A DNA stretch of 64,000 bases from Maritalea mediterranea (GTDB lineage: Bacteria; Pseudomonadota; Alphaproteobacteria; Rhizobiales; Devosiaceae), in NCBI RefSeq assembly GCF_021568695.1, contig NZ_JAKGTI010000001.1, forward strand, positions 1,488,001 to 1,552,000, read 5' to 3'. Below are positions 8,519 through 17,522 of the stretch, piece by piece. How positions within the stretch are numbered: position 1 is the stretch's first letter; the number at the start of each line of letters is the position of its first letter. The notes beneath the pieces were generated by a model that was given only the letters and a program-made list of their open reading frames with translations, was not told the origin of the DNA and made no database searches. A program made the translations under genes and the position numbers.

Positions 8519-9361
8519 GCCGGCCAAGTGCCGAACGAACTGAATGGCCACGCGCCCGGATCGTGATCCGCGAGTCTGCGCCCACTCAATCGCTTGTGCC
8601 CGCAAGTCTTGAGGACTTTCCTCAATCCCGAAATGAGCGCAATAGCCGTTGATCATCTGCAAATAAGTGTCCTGATCGCAATTGTGGAAGCCGATCCACA
8701 GGCCGAACCGATCAGAAAGCGATATTTTCTCGTCATTGGCTTCATTGGAGTGGATGGCAGCGCGCGCTTCATTGTCAATCATATCGCGCGCCATCAAATG
8801 CCGACGGTTGGACGTGGCATAAAACAGCACGTTTTTTGGGCGTCCTTCCAGGCCGCCATCCAGCACTGTTTTGAGTGCCTTATAATCGGTTTCCTCCCGA
8901 TCAAAGGACAAATCGTCACAATAGATTAGAAATTGAGCGTCATGCGGGGCAAGCTTTCGCATCAATTCGGGCAGGGTGGAGATATCTTCTCGATGGATTT
9001 CCACAAGGATCAGGCGACGAATGGTGGGGTCAGTTTCCGCACGTTCAGCAATTTCCCCGTGAATGGCCTTGACGATTGAACTCTTGCCCATGCCTTTTGC
9101 GCCCCACAAGAGGGCGTTGTTGGCGCCGAACCCCTTGGCAAACTGTAAGCTGTTGTCCAATAAAGTCTTTTTTTGTGGTTCAATGCCTTGAAGCAAATCA
9201 AGATCGACTCGATTGACCCGCGCAACCGGCAGAAGCTGACACACATGACCTTCCCATTGGTAGGCGTTTGCATCTGTCAGCTGCACACGATCTGCGCCAG
9301 GACGGTGGGCCAACACGCGTAATGACTGTGCGATATCGGCCAGGAACTCACTTAATTTCAT
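8495..9361 (-). CDS. DUF815 family AAA-type ATP-binding protein
   Basis: A 288-residue P-loop ATPase of unknown role. Walker A reads LLWGAKGMGKSS (about residues 84-95), Walker B-like acidic segment FLIYCDDLSFD (about 147-157), and a sensor-like LFYATSNRRHLM follows. These match the DUF815 family of predicted AAA+ ATPases widespread in alphaproteobacteria. I set the start at ATG 9361 because GGAG lies 6 bases upstream and the protein then begins MKLSEFLADIA; a 27-residue longer reading from 9442 lacks such a site. It is divergent from yajC and convergent with nlpD. Confidence 0.82.
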   Translation of the reverse strand: MKLSEFLADIAQSLRVLAHRPGADRVQLTDANAYQWEGHVCQLLPVARVNRVDLDLLQGIEPQKKTLLDNSLQFAKGFGANNALLWGAKGMGKSSIVKAIHGEIAERAETDPTIRRLILVEIHREDISTLPELMRKLAPHDAQFLIYCDDLSFDREETDYKALKTVLDGGLEGRPKNVLFYATSNRRHLMARDMIDNEARAAIHSNEANDEKISLSDRFGLWIGFHNCDQDTYLQMINGYCAHFGIEESPQDLRAQAIEWAQTRGSRSGRVAIQFVRHLAGKKGRAIS

Positions 9362-9519
9362 TTTTGCTCCAAACTCATGAAAAAAGGTGGGGTTTTCGCT
9401 TTGCATTTCGAAAATCCCCCCTATATATTCCCGCAAAACCAAACCAACCCGTGGCTTCGGTTCTATTGCAGATTATTTGAAATCTGAATTGAACAAAAGC
9501 CACATCAAGGAGTATCCGT

Positions 9520-9858
9520 ATGCTTGTTTCACCCGCATTTGCACAGGCCGCTGGCGCCCCAGGTGCCGCTGATTATTTGACCAGCCTGATGCCAATTCTT
9601 TTGATCATTCCGATCTTTTACTTTTTGATCATTCGCCCACAACAAAAGCGGGTGAAGGAACAAAAAGCCATGCTGGACGCCATCCGTCGTAACGATGTGA
9701 TTGTCACCAATGGCGGCATCATCGGCAAAGTGACCCGGGTAAAAGATGATAACGAGCTTGAAGTTGAACTGGCTGAAAATGTGCGCGTAAAAGTGTTGCG
9801 CTCAATGGTTGCCGACGTGCGCACCAAAGCAGAGCCGGTCAACGACAATAAAAAATAA
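9520..9858 (+). CDS. yajC: Preprotein translocase subunit YajC
   Basis: A 112-residue single-span inner membrane protein that associates with SecDF. The membrane helix LMPILLIIPIFYFLIIRPQQKR (about residues 23-44) with the diagnostic RPQQKR end is followed by a KOW-like cytoplasmic domain (NDVIVTNGGIIGKV). AAGGAG lies 8 bases before the ATG. secDF follows after 32 bases, the standard operon arrangement. The promoter should lie in the 158-base divergent gap shared with the DUF815 gene. Confidence 0.96.
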   Translation: MLVSPAFAQAAGAPGAADYLTSLMPILLIIPIFYFLIIRPQQKRVKEQKAMLDAIRRNDVIVTNGGIIGKVTRVKDDNELEVELAENVRVKVLRSMVADVRTKAEPVNDNKK

Positions 9859-9890
9859 TTCTTTAAACGCGAACGCTAGGTTTTCTTGCG

Positions 9891-12434
9891 ATGCTAAATT
9901 CTTCACCCCTCCGCGCGGTGTTCATAGTTCTTGTTGCACTGGCTGGCATTTTGTTCACGCTGCCCAATTTTGTGGCACCTTCGACCCTGGACAAACTGCC
10001 AGACTGGCTGCCGAAAAAACAAATTGTGCTGGGGCTGGACCTGCAGGGCGGTTCGCACCTGCTGCTTGAAGTAAATCGCGAAGAGATCGTTGGCGAACGC
10101 ATTAAAGAGCTGCGGCGCGAAGCCCGGTCGATTTTGGCCAATGACAATGGCATAGGCCATTTAATCAACACTGAGGGCTCAAAACTCACCATCGAGTTGA
10201 CCGATCAGGAGAATTTCGACACGGCGTTGAATGCGCTTCAGGAGCTGGATATCCCGCTTTCGCAAACACTGGGCGGTGTTGGTGGTGTGGATGAAATGGT
10301 GATTGACCGGACGAGTGACGGCAATATCAGCATTTTGTTGACAGAAGAGGGCATCACTGAGCGGTTGTCTTCTGTTGTGGCGCAATCCATTGAAGTGGTG
10401 CGCCGCCGCGTGGATGAATTGGGCACAACCGAACCCACCATTCAGCGCCAGGGCAATGACCGGATTTTGGTTCAAGTGCCCGGATTTGATGATTCTGAGC
10501 GCTTGAAGGACGTGATTTCCAAAACTGCTCGTTTGACCTTCCACATGGTGCACCCCACCATGAGTGCGGCGCAGGCGAAAGTTCAAGGGCTGCCCGAAGG
10601 CACCATGATTCTGCCAAGTCAGGATGGCGGCGACGAGTTGGTGTTTGAAGAGGTGGCCATTGGGGGCGAGTCACTCGTGGATTCGCAACCCGGCTTTGAT
10701 CCTCAAACCAACGCACCGATTGTAACCTTCCGGTTTGATACGCGCGGCGGGGTAAAATTCGCCGAAATCACGGCCAATAATATTGGTAAACGCTTTGCCG
10801 TGGTGCTCGACAATCAGGTGATAACGGCACCAGTCATCAACTCCGCTATACCAGGCGGATCTGGCCAAATTTTCGGTAACTTCACAGCCGAAAGCGCGAA
10901 TGACCTGGCTGTGCTGTTGCGCGCGGGTGCATTGCCAGCCACGTTGGACATCATCGAAGAACGCTCTGTTGGCCCAAGCCTGGGCGCGGACAGTGTCGCT
11001 GCGGGCCAAGTGGCAGGCTTTGTGGGTGGCCTGTTGGTGATCATTTTCATGATCGCGGCCTACGGCACCTTCGGCGTTTTTGCCAACATTTCGTTGATCG
11101 TCAACGTCACATTGATCTTGGGCACCTTGTCCATGCTGGGCGCCACACTGACGTTGCCGGGCATCGCGGGTATCGTGCTGACAATCGGTATGGCAGTGGA
11201 TGCCAACGTCTTGATTTACGAGCGGATTCGAGAAGAAAAGCGCGCCGGACGTGGGTCCATTCAGGCCATTGAGGCCGGGTTCCAACGCGCCTTCACCACC
11301 ATTTTGGACGCCAACGTGACCACCTTGATCGCGGCAGCAATCCTGTTCTTCTTGGGGTCTGGCCCAATCCGCGGATTTGCCGTGACGCTGGCAATCGGTA
11401 TCATCACCACATTGTTCACCGCATATATTTTGACCCAATTCATGATTTCAAAATGGTATGCGCGGCGTCGTCCCAAAAATCTCAAAATTGCGCTGCTGAA
11501 AATTCTGCCCTCAGACTTCTCATTTGATTTCATGACCTATCGAAAATTTGCGTACGCATTTTCAATCGTTACGGTGGTGGGTTCCTTGGCGCTGTTTGGG
11601 GTGAAAGGCCTTAATCTAGGCATCGACTTCAAAGGCGGGTCGGCCATTGAGGTGCAATCAAATGAAGGGCCAGCGGATATTGCGGAATTGCGCGAAATCG
11701 TTGGCGGATTGAACCTTGGTGATGTCCAGGTGCAGGAATTCGGCACACCTCAAGACGTTCTCATCCGCGTGGAAACACAGCCTGGTGGCGATGAGGCGCA
11801 GCAGGTGGCGGTGACCAAAGTGATCGAGGCGGTTGAAGCGGCCGGCTATGATAAACGACGGTCTGAAGTCGTGGGGCCGACAGTTTCCGGCGAATTGGCC
11901 ACCACAGGCGCATTGGCCGTTTTGGCGGCAATGGTCGCTGTTCTGTCTTATATCTGGATGCGATTTGAGTGGCAATTTGCCATTGGCGCAATCGCTGCAT
12001 TGGTGCACGATGTTGTGCTCACCATTGGCCTGTTTGCACTCACGGGGTTGGAATTTAACTTGGCCTCAATCGCGGCCATCCTCACCATTGTCGGCTACTC
12101 GCTCAACGATACGGTGGTGATTTATGACCGTGTGCGGGAAAATCTGCGCAAATATCGGAAGAAGTCGATTTCCGCGCTGATCAATCTGTCCGTCAATCAA
12201 ACCCTTTCGCGGACCATTCTGACGTCAATAACCACTTTGATGGCTTTGGGCGCTTTGGTCGTGTTTGGCGGCGAGGTTATCCGCAGCTTCACCCTTGCGA
12301 TGGCATGGGGCGTGCTGGTCGGCACCTACTCAACCATTTTTGTGGGGTCACCATTGTTGATCAATTTCAAGCTGACCGCCCGCAAAGAAGTTGCCAAAAA
12401 GGAAGAGCGACGCGCCGACGGGGCGTCGGTTTAA
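9891..12434 (+). CDS. secDF: Fused protein translocase subunit SecDF
   Basis: One 847-residue protein covers both SecD and SecF, which use the proton gradient to complete export after SecA. The SecD half (to about residue 530) shows LGLDLQGGSHLLLEV near the N-terminus, a large periplasmic P1 region, and GMAVDANVLIYERIREE in transmembrane segment 4. The SecF half begins near LKILPSDFSFDFMTYRK and has LGIDFKGGSAIEV and VGYSLNDTVVIYDRVREN. Both halves therefore keep the conserved Asp/Asn-bearing membrane motifs. The fusion is common in Hyphomicrobiales. The next gene starts 3 bases after its stop. Confidence 0.97.
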   Translation: MLNSSPLRAVFIVLVALAGILFTLPNFVAPSTLDKLPDWLPKKQIVLGLDLQGGSHLLLEVNREEIVGERIKELRREARSILANDNGIGHLINTEGSKLTIELTDQENFDTALNALQELDIPLSQTLGGVGGVDEMVIDRTSDGNISILLTEEGITERLSSVVAQSIEVVRRRVDELGTTEPTIQRQGNDRILVQVPGFDDSERLKDVISKTARLTFHMVHPTMSAAQAKVQGLPEGTMILPSQDGGDELVFEEVAIGGESLVDSQPGFDPQTNAPIVTFRFDTRGGVKFAEITANNIGKRFAVVLDNQVITAPVINSAIPGGSGQIFGNFTAESANDLAVLLRAGALPATLDIIEERSVGPSLGADSVAAGQVAGFVGGLLVIIFMIAAYGTFGVFANISLIVNVTLILGTLSMLGATLTLPGIAGIVLTIGMAVDANVLIYERIREEKRAGRGSIQAIEAGFQRAFTTILDANVTTLIAAAILFFLGSGPIRGFAVTLAIGIITTLFTAYILTQFMISKWYARRRPKNLKIALLKILPSDFSFDFMTYRKFAYAFSIVTVVGSLALFGVKGLNLGIDFKGGSAIEVQSNEGPADIAELREIVGGLNLGDVQVQEFGTPQDVLIRVETQPGGDEAQQVAVTKVIEAVEAAGYDKRRSEVVGPTVSGELATTGALAVLAAMVAVLSYIWMRFEWQFAIGAIAALVHDVVLTIGLFALTGLEFNLASIAAILTIVGYSLNDTVVIYDRVRENLRKYRKKSISALINLSVNQTLSRTILTSITTLMALGALVVFGGEVIRSFTLAMAWGVLVGTYSTIFVGSPLLINFKLTARKEVAKKEERRADGASV

Positions 12435-12437
12435 ATC

Positions 12438-12830
12438 TTGACCGAGCAAGGCGCAAACGGCTTTCTTAAATATCAGGTCCCCATTGACGCCTATGGCAAT
12501 GGGGGCTTTCGCTTTGGGGAAATGTCCCACAAGGGCTCCTTGCTCTGCCTGCCGTCGGGCATGCACAGCTGGGCGGTAGCATCTCCTGATCAAATCACGC
12601 ATGAAAGCCTTTCAAAGGTTTGGGCTGAGGCGGGTCAGATCGATGTGCTTTTTGTCGGCACAGGTGATCAGCTTCTGGTACTAGAGAAGCCCATCAAACA
12701 GGCCGGGCGTGACCTGTCCATCATCACTGAACCGATGAGTACGGGCGCTGCGGCGCGCACCTACAACGTGTTGTTGGGGGAGAAACGGGCCGTGGCCGCC
12801 GCTTTGTTGGCCGTCGAGCGGGGCAAATGA
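12438..12830 (+). CDS. Mth938-like domain protein (DUF498)
   Basis: A 130-residue soluble protein matching the Mth938/NDUFAF3-type fold. Its pattern is an N-terminal YGNGGFRFGEMSHKGSLL, a central VLFVGTGDQL turn and a late MSTGAAARTYNVLLGEKRAVAAALLAV helix. Eukaryotic relatives (NDUFAF3) take part in respiratory complex I assembly; the bacterial role is not established. The start is a TTG just after the secDF stop, with no clear ribosome binding site, so it may rely on coupling. It overlaps the next gene by 4 bases. Confidence 0.85.
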   Translation: MTEQGANGFLKYQVPIDAYGNGGFRFGEMSHKGSLLCLPSGMHSWAVASPDQITHESLSKVWAEAGQIDVLFVGTGDQLLVLEKPIKQAGRDLSIITEPMSTGAAARTYNVLLGEKRAVAAALLAVERGK

Positions 12831-13690
12831 CCCAGTCAATTGCGAACACCAGCACGGCTGAGCTTATCGCCGCACAATTGCGGGAGCTGGACCGGGATGC
12901 CTATCTGGCCAGTCTGGTTTTGCCCAAACATGCGCGGCCGCCGGTGCAGACATTGCAGACCTTTGCCGCTGAACTAGCTGCCGTGCGCTACCGCGTCAGC
13001 GAACCCATGCCCGGCGAGATCCGTCTGCAATTCTGGCATGACGCGCTTGAGGGCCAGCGGCATGGTGATGTCGACAATAACCCGCTGGCGAAAGCGCTAT
13101 TCGAAACCATCAAAACACACCAGCTATCCACTGTGCCCCTTTTGCGGATGGTGGCCGCGCGCCGGTTCGATCTTTATCAAGACCCAATGCCTAACGAAAA
13201 CCAGTTCGAAGGGTATGCAGGGGAAGTCAGCTCAATCATTTTCCAATATGCAGCCCAAATCTGCATGCAAAACCTGGAAAACCCCGAACAGTTTAATGAC
13301 GCAGCGGGCCATCTGGGCGTGGCCCAAACCTATGTGCGAGCGCTTTATAGCTTCGATTATGATTGCCGCCGCGCACAAATCTTCTTGCCGCTCAGCATTT
13401 TCCAGGCGTTCGGGCTGAAGGATGGGGACGTGCTCGCAAACACCCCGAAAGATAAAATTGTCGAAGCGTTGCGCGCCTTTGCTGACAGTGCGCAAACCCA
13501 TCTGGACAAGGCCAATAGCGCCATCAAATGCTTGCCTTCAGAAGCAAAGCCAGCATTTGCCGCCTATCCTTTTATCTCCAGCGATCTGGCACGCGTCCAA
13601 AAAGCTTTGGCGCGGAACAATTGGGCTGCCGTAAAAATGTCCGATTGGCGAAAAATACTCAAGCTTATGCGGTGGGGTATCCGAAGATAG
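12827..13690 (+). CDS. Phytoene/squalene synthase-fold protein lacking catalytic Asp motifs (NDUFAF6-like)
   Basis: A 287-residue all-helical protein of the squalene/phytoene synthase superfamily. The two DxxxD motifs that bind diphosphate in true synthases are not seen: the first region reads FAAELAAVRYRV (about residues 48-59) and the second HLGVAQTYVRALYSF (about 162-176). This is what is seen in NDUFAF6, a complex I assembly factor in mitochondria. It directly overlaps a Mth938/NDUFAF3-like gene (ATGA overlap), and both families are tied to complex I assembly in eukaryotes. A prenyl-synthase function is therefore unlikely; the assembly role is inference. Confidence 0.75.
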   Translation: MTQSIANTSTAELIAAQLRELDRDAYLASLVLPKHARPPVQTLQTFAAELAAVRYRVSEPMPGEIRLQFWHDALEGQRHGDVDNNPLAKALFETIKTHQLSTVPLLRMVAARRFDLYQDPMPNENQFEGYAGEVSSIIFQYAAQICMQNLENPEQFNDAAGHLGVAQTYVRALYSFDYDCRRAQIFLPLSIFQAFGLKDGDVLANTPKDKIVEALRAFADSAQTHLDKANSAIKCLPSEAKPAFAAYPFISSDLARVQKALARNNWAAVKMSDWRKILKLMRWGIRR

Positions 13691-13710
13691 AAGCAGGCAA
13701 GGGGGATATG

Positions 13711-15450
13711 ATGGAACTGAGTGCCTTTGAAAAGTGGCGAGCACACCTTGGCCCAGCGCTCAACAGAGCCATCCAACGTTTTCCCCTTTCCGTCGGTCTA
13801 TTGAGTGTGGCAACGCTCCTATTCTTTGTGGGCATGAACCTCGATCCCGAATTTGAAAATGATCTCATCGGGCAAACTTTCGTCATTTGCGTGTTTGCCG
13901 CCTTGTGGTCAATCGCAGCACAATTGGCGCATGAGAGCGGTAATTTTCCCCGAATATGGGTTTGGTTTGCCGCGATCATGGGTACAATTTTAATTGGCAT
14001 AACTGTCTATTGGCACGAACAACTCCCGGTAACGCCAGAGATTTGGCCACCCATTCTGGTCTTGTTGACCTCAATTTCGCCGGTATTGCGACCGAATGGG
14101 CCCGAAGGAGCGCAACAGCAACAAGACTTCTTCTGGTGGATTAATCATCGCGCCATTGTATCGGCATTGATCGCCGGTCTGGCCTTTCTTGTTATCCTAT
14201 TTGGATTTGTTATCGTTGAGCGATCCTTGGCAATATTGTTCGGGCTCAATGCAGAGCATGTGGTCTATCGCTATCTTCTGCCGACTGCCGGCATATTGTT
14301 TGCGCCAATTTTCTGGATGACCACTATTCCTGAACCGCATGAATATGCCCCTCACGATCTAACCGAGCCAGATTTTATATCACGAGCCGCAGGTTTTTTG
14401 GGCCTTTATATATTTGCCCCGTTTCTTGCGTTCTATGCCCTAATTCTGGTGGCGTATGCCGTGCAGATCCTGGTGCTCCAGGCCTATCCCGAAGGAACAG
14501 TCGGCTGGATGGTCGTGGGCTTCATTTGTGTGGCGGGGCTCAATCATTTGTTGTTGTATCCCGCCTTCATGCGTGCAAATCCCATAGTCGTGCGCTATTT
14601 GCGCTATTGGCCATTTTTTGCAGTTATACCCGTGATGATGCTGGCCGTGGCGATCTATATTAGAGTCCAGAACTACGGCCTCACGCCCGAACGCATTCTC
14701 TTGATAGCGGGTGCCTTTTGGACCGCTTCGATCATCACACTTGGCATGCTAAATAGGCTCGACATCAGGCTATTGCCCGGATTAGCTGCAATCCTTTTGC
14801 TGATCATTTCGTTTGGCCCGTTCAATATTGAAAACTGGGCTCTGCGCGACCAGCTGTCCCGGTTTGAAAGCGGTTATGATCGCTGGCGTCAGGCCAACAA
14901 TGCCGACGATGTGGAACAAGTGCGTAGCGCTGCCAACTATGTGATGCGGACACCGGAAGGTCGGGCGCAACTCACCGGACTACTTGAGCAAAAGGGCTTT
15001 GAGGTTGAAGGGGAGATAACCCGAAATCAGGTTAGTGAATTGCTCGGCCTGCCGGACCTGACACCCCAGGGTGACGAGCAGGGCGATTATGCGCACCTGA
15101 GCAACCAGCAGCCCATCAATCTTGTGGGCCAATTTGCTTTTTATGGCCATATTCAATTGCCATGTTGCAGCCAACAGGTTGGTCCCTACAGATTCAGCAT
15201 CAATGGTCGCGAGCTGACGATCATGCGTGATGAAGCGAAATTGATCACCCATGATCTCACATCATGGGTGTCCTCTCTAGACTTGGGGGGAACCATACTG
15301 CACGACCGCCGCTTCCAGTTTGAAGCCGAGAACAAAACCTTTTTGGGGTTCGTCGATGAGGTGCATATTGAGCAAGATCCAGAGGGTGAGCGAACAGTGT
15401 CGCGGCTGCACTTCTTTCTCTTTGTCAAACAAAGCAATGACGTCAATTAG
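13711..15450 (+). CDS. Polytopic membrane protein, DUF4153-like, unknown function
   Basis: A 579-residue protein with about a dozen hydrophobic helices in its first 400 residues and a soluble C-terminal part of about 170 residues (from about [17 protein letters not shown]). The membrane part resembles DUF4153 proteins; I do not recognise the soluble part. The open frame runs further upstream (to 13528) but overlaps the previous gene; a GGGGG stretch just before the paired ATGs at 13708 and 13711 supports this start. The stop codon overlaps that of convergent trmFO. Only 20 bases separate it from the NDUFAF6-like gene. Confidence 0.72.
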   Translation: MELSAFEKWRAHLGPALNRAIQRFPLSVGLLSVATLLFFVGMNLDPEFENDLIGQTFVICVFAALWSIAAQLAHESGNFPRIWVWFAAIMGTILIGITVYWHEQLPVTPEIWPPILVLLTSISPVLRPNGPEGAQQQQDFFWWINHRAIVSALIAGLAFLVILFGFVIVERSLAILFGLNAEHVVYRYLLPTAGILFAPIFWMTTIPEPHEYAPHDLTEPDFISRAAGFLGLYIFAPFLAFYALILVAYAVQILVLQAYPEGTVGWMVVGFICVAGLNHLLLYPAFMRANPIVVRYLRYWPFFAVIPVMMLAVAIYIRVQNYGLTPERILLIAGAFWTASIITLGMLNRLDIRLLPGLAAILLLIISFGPFNIENWALRDQLSRFESGYDRWRQANNADDVEQVRSAANYVMRTPEGRAQLTGLLEQKGFEVEGEITRNQVSELLGLPDLTPQGDEQGDYAHLSNQQPINLVGQFAFYGHIQLPCCSQQVGPYRFSINGRELTIMRDEAKLITHDLTSWVSSLDLGGTILHDRRFQFEAENKTFLGFVDEVHIEQDPEGERTVSRLHFFLFVKQSNDVN

Positions 15451-16832
15451 CGCCATTGCTCCAAATGTTCGAGTGCCCGCTTGGTTGTGGCCTGCTTTTT
15501 CGCGCGGCCACGATCCGGTCCCCGCCAGCGTTTCACGCCCTCTGGCTTAGTCACTTCGACCGGCGGGAACAGCCCGAAATTCACATTCATCGGCTGAAAA
15601 CTCTTGATGCCATTGCTCTCGTCTGCCAAATGGCCGCCGGTGATGTGGTTTACGAGCGCGCCCAGAGCAGTTGTCTTTGGCGGTGCATCCAGCGGGTTGC
15701 CCAAAATTTCATTGGCGGCCAACCGGCCAACGACAAGCCCAAGCCCAGCGCTTTCCACATAGCCTTCCACGCCGGTGACTTGCCCGGCAAAGCGCAAGCG
15801 CGGATCAGCCTTTAAGCGCAGTTGGTCGTCCAACAGAGCAGGGGAATTCAAGAAGGTATTGCGATGCAGTCCACCCAGTCGCGCAAATTTGGCATCTTCA
15901 AGGCCCGGAATCATCCTAAAAATTTCCGCTTGCGCGCCATATTTTAGTTTGGTTTGGAAACCAACCATATTCCAAAGTGTGCCCAGCGCATTATCCTGCC
16001 GCAATTGCACGATGGCGTGCGGCTTCACATCGGGATTATTGGGGTTGGTCAGGCCCACCGGCTTCATTGGCCCAAAGCGCAATGTTTCGCGGCCGCGTTC
16101 CGCCATCACTTCGATGGGCAGGCAGCCGTCAAAATAGGGCACATTTTCCCATTCTTTGAATTCGGTCTTCTCGCCCTCCAGCAAGGCATCGATAAAGGCG
16201 TTATATTGCGCTTCATCCATCGGGCAGTTCAGATAGTCAGCACCGGTGCCGCCGGGGCCGGCCTTGTCATAGCGCGACTGCGCCCAGACAATATCGAAAT
16301 TGATGCTTTCCTTATGGATGATCGGCGCAATCGCGTCGAAAAAGGAAAGGGAATCCTCGCCGGTCAATGACTGGATGCCCTGCGCCAACGCCTCGGAGGT
16401 GAGGGGGCCGGTGGCAATTATCACATGTTGCCATTCTTTCGGGGGGAGCCCGTCGACCTCACCACGCTCAACGGTGATGTTGGGGTGAGCTTCCAGCTGG
16501 GCGGTCACGCCCTGCGAAAACACGTCGCGGTCCACAGCAAGCGCACCGCCGGCCGGCAATTTTGCCTTGTCCGCGGCACCCATGATCACTGAGTTGCACC
16601 GTCGCATTTCTTCATGCAGCAGCCCAACAGCGTTATTTTCATGATCGTCCGAGCGGAAAGAGTTTGAACACACCAATTCGGCCAGGCCATCGGTCTGGTG
16701 AGCATCGGTTTCGCGCACTGGGCGCATTTCGTGCAGCACAACCTGAACGCCAAGCTCTGCGGCCTGCCAGGCCGCCTCGGAACCGGCAAGTCCGCCACCA
16801 ATTATATGCAAAATTTTTGATTGATCTGTCAT
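15447..16832 (-). CDS. trmFO: Methylenetetrahydrofolate--tRNA-(uracil-5-)-methyltransferase TrmFO
   Basis: Forms 5-methyluridine at position 54 of tRNA using methylene-tetrahydrofolate and FAD. The protein (461 residues from ATG 16832) opens with the FAD-binding [16 protein letters not shown], followed by VLHEMRP and the family-specific [10 protein letters not shown] that carries the conserved cysteine. Near the end it has [16 protein letters not shown] and HITGGHLA, typical of TrmFO. The reading frame extends 19 codons upstream, but the family N-terminus begins at 16832. It is convergent with the DUF4153-like gene, with stop codons overlapping (15447-15450). Confidence 0.95.
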   Translation of the reverse strand: MTDQSKILHIIGGGLAGSEAAWQAAELGVQVVLHEMRPVRETDAHQTDGLAELVCSNSFRSDDHENNAVGLLHEEMRRCNSVIMGAADKAKLPAGGALAVDRDVFSQGVTAQLEAHPNITVERGEVDGLPPKEWQHVIIATGPLTSEALAQGIQSLTGEDSLSFFDAIAPIIHKESINFDIVWAQSRYDKAGPGGTGADYLNCPMDEAQYNAFIDALLEGEKTEFKEWENVPYFDGCLPIEVMAERGRETLRFGPMKPVGLTNPNNPDVKPHAIVQLRQDNALGTLWNMVGFQTKLKYGAQAEIFRMIPGLEDAKFARLGGLHRNTFLNSPALLDDQLRLKADPRLRFAGQVTGVEGYVESAGLGLVVGRLAANEILGNPLDAPPKTTALGALVNHITGGHLADESNGIKSFQPMNVNFGLFPPVEVTKPEGVKRWRGPDRGRAKKQATTKRALEHLEQWR

Positions 16833-16879
16833 GAGGGCAGTTAGCAAGGAATGGGGGCAAAACGCAACAAAATTCAAAC

Positions 16880-16908
16880 AAAAAAACACCCGCGAACAAT
16901 CGCGGGTG
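16880..16908 (-). terminator. Intrinsic terminator after the DUF1127 gene
   Basis: Read on the minus strand, CACCCGCG (16908-16901) and CGCGGGTG (16894-16887) form a perfect 8-bp stem with a 6-base loop, followed at once by seven T residues (16886-16880). It lies between the DUF1127 gene and trmFO, so it separates the two transcripts. Confidence 0.88.
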
Positions 16909-16946
16909 CTTAGAGATTTGGGAGGTCTTGGAGAGTGCCTAACGCA

Positions 16947-17096
16947 TTAGATGCGTTCTGCATGCTCACGTGCCAAAGGCTGAATGTCACCGCGTGTAAT
17001 GCCCAGATCGTTCAGTTCACGATCATCAAGAACGCTCAGTTCACGAACAGTTTTGCGGTATGAAGCCCAGCGGCGAAAAGTTTTACCAAAATCCAT
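16947..17096 (-). CDS. DUF1127 small protein (YjiS-like)
   Basis: A 49-residue basic protein. After MDFGKTFRRWASYRKTVRE it has LSVLDDRELNDLGITRGDI, which is the DUF1127 signature (LSxLsDreLxDIGlxRgdI). Members in alphaproteobacteria bind RNA or affect sRNA turnover, phosphate/carbon metabolism and stress phenotypes; the role here is unknown. AAGGAG sits 7 bases upstream of ATG 17096. A strong terminator follows, so it is a single-gene unit. A TATATA sequence at 17143-17148 may be its -10 box, but no convincing -35 box was seen. Confidence 0.9.
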   Translation of the reverse strand: MDFGKTFRRWASYRKTVRELSVLDDRELNDLGITRGDIQPLAREHAERI

Positions 17097-17215
17097 TGCT
17101 CATCTCCTTGGTTTGCAGTGGTGTGTTCCGTTTGTTGACCCGTATATAACCCTGCACTTGGCGCATGAGTAGACGGTTTTTCTGCAATCCGCCTATGCAG
17201 TTTTTGCAACTCTGG

Positions 17216-17377
17216 TTAAGAATTTGCCGTGCGGGCCCGTGGATCTGTATCAAATTGGATTTCCGGTCTGATGATACCGAAATGATCATCTTCCGTGGTC
17301 ACGCAGCAATCCAGCTGCAGTAGTGTTTGTTTGATATGAATCAAGTCTTTAAGGGAAGTCAGAAGGGTGCGGGACAT
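17216..17377 (-). CDS. Small hypothetical protein
   Basis: A 53-residue frame beginning MSRTLLTSLKDLIHIKQ at ATG 17377, with GAGAGG ending 8 bases upstream as a plausible ribosome binding site. The sequence contains a Cys-Cys pair and a hydrophilic C-terminus and resembles no family I know. It sits between the uvrA terminator and the DUF1127 gene on the same strand. The longer reading of this frame (from 17536) would overlap uvrA and pass through the terminator hairpin, so I reject it. It may be a real small gene or a chance frame. Confidence 0.4.
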   Translation of the reverse strand: MSRTLLTSLKDLIHIKQTLLQLDCCVTTEDDHFGIIRPEIQFDTDPRARTANS

Positions 17378-17444
17378 GGCTTGAACCTCTCGCAATAAAG
17401 TTAAATACCTTGCGATTGTACCTGCTGTTAATTTGTCCCTGAAA

Positions 17445-17482
17445 CGCAAAACATGCGGCCCAGATATGTCTGAGCCGCATGT
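17445..17482 (-). terminator. Intrinsic terminator of uvrA
   Basis: On the minus strand ACATGCGGC (17482-17474) pairs with GCCGCATGT (17459-17451) in a 9-bp stem, and the loop itself (CAGACATATCTG) is nearly palindromic and extends the stem. The run TTTTGCGTTT follows at once. It lies 41 bases after the uvrA stop. Confidence 0.75.
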
Positions 17483-17522
17483 GTCGCGAAAAAAACTGTC
17501 ATAGAAATCAGCTAGACTGACT

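Noticed and set aside
10671-11438. 255-residue antisense frame inside secDF
   Set aside because: Gln/His/Asp-rich shadow frame with no start signal; secDF is certain.
12827-13690. Carotenoid or hopanoid biosynthesis gene
   Set aside because: The fold resembles phytoene/squalene synthase, but both Asp-rich catalytic motifs are missing and no other isoprenoid gene is nearby.
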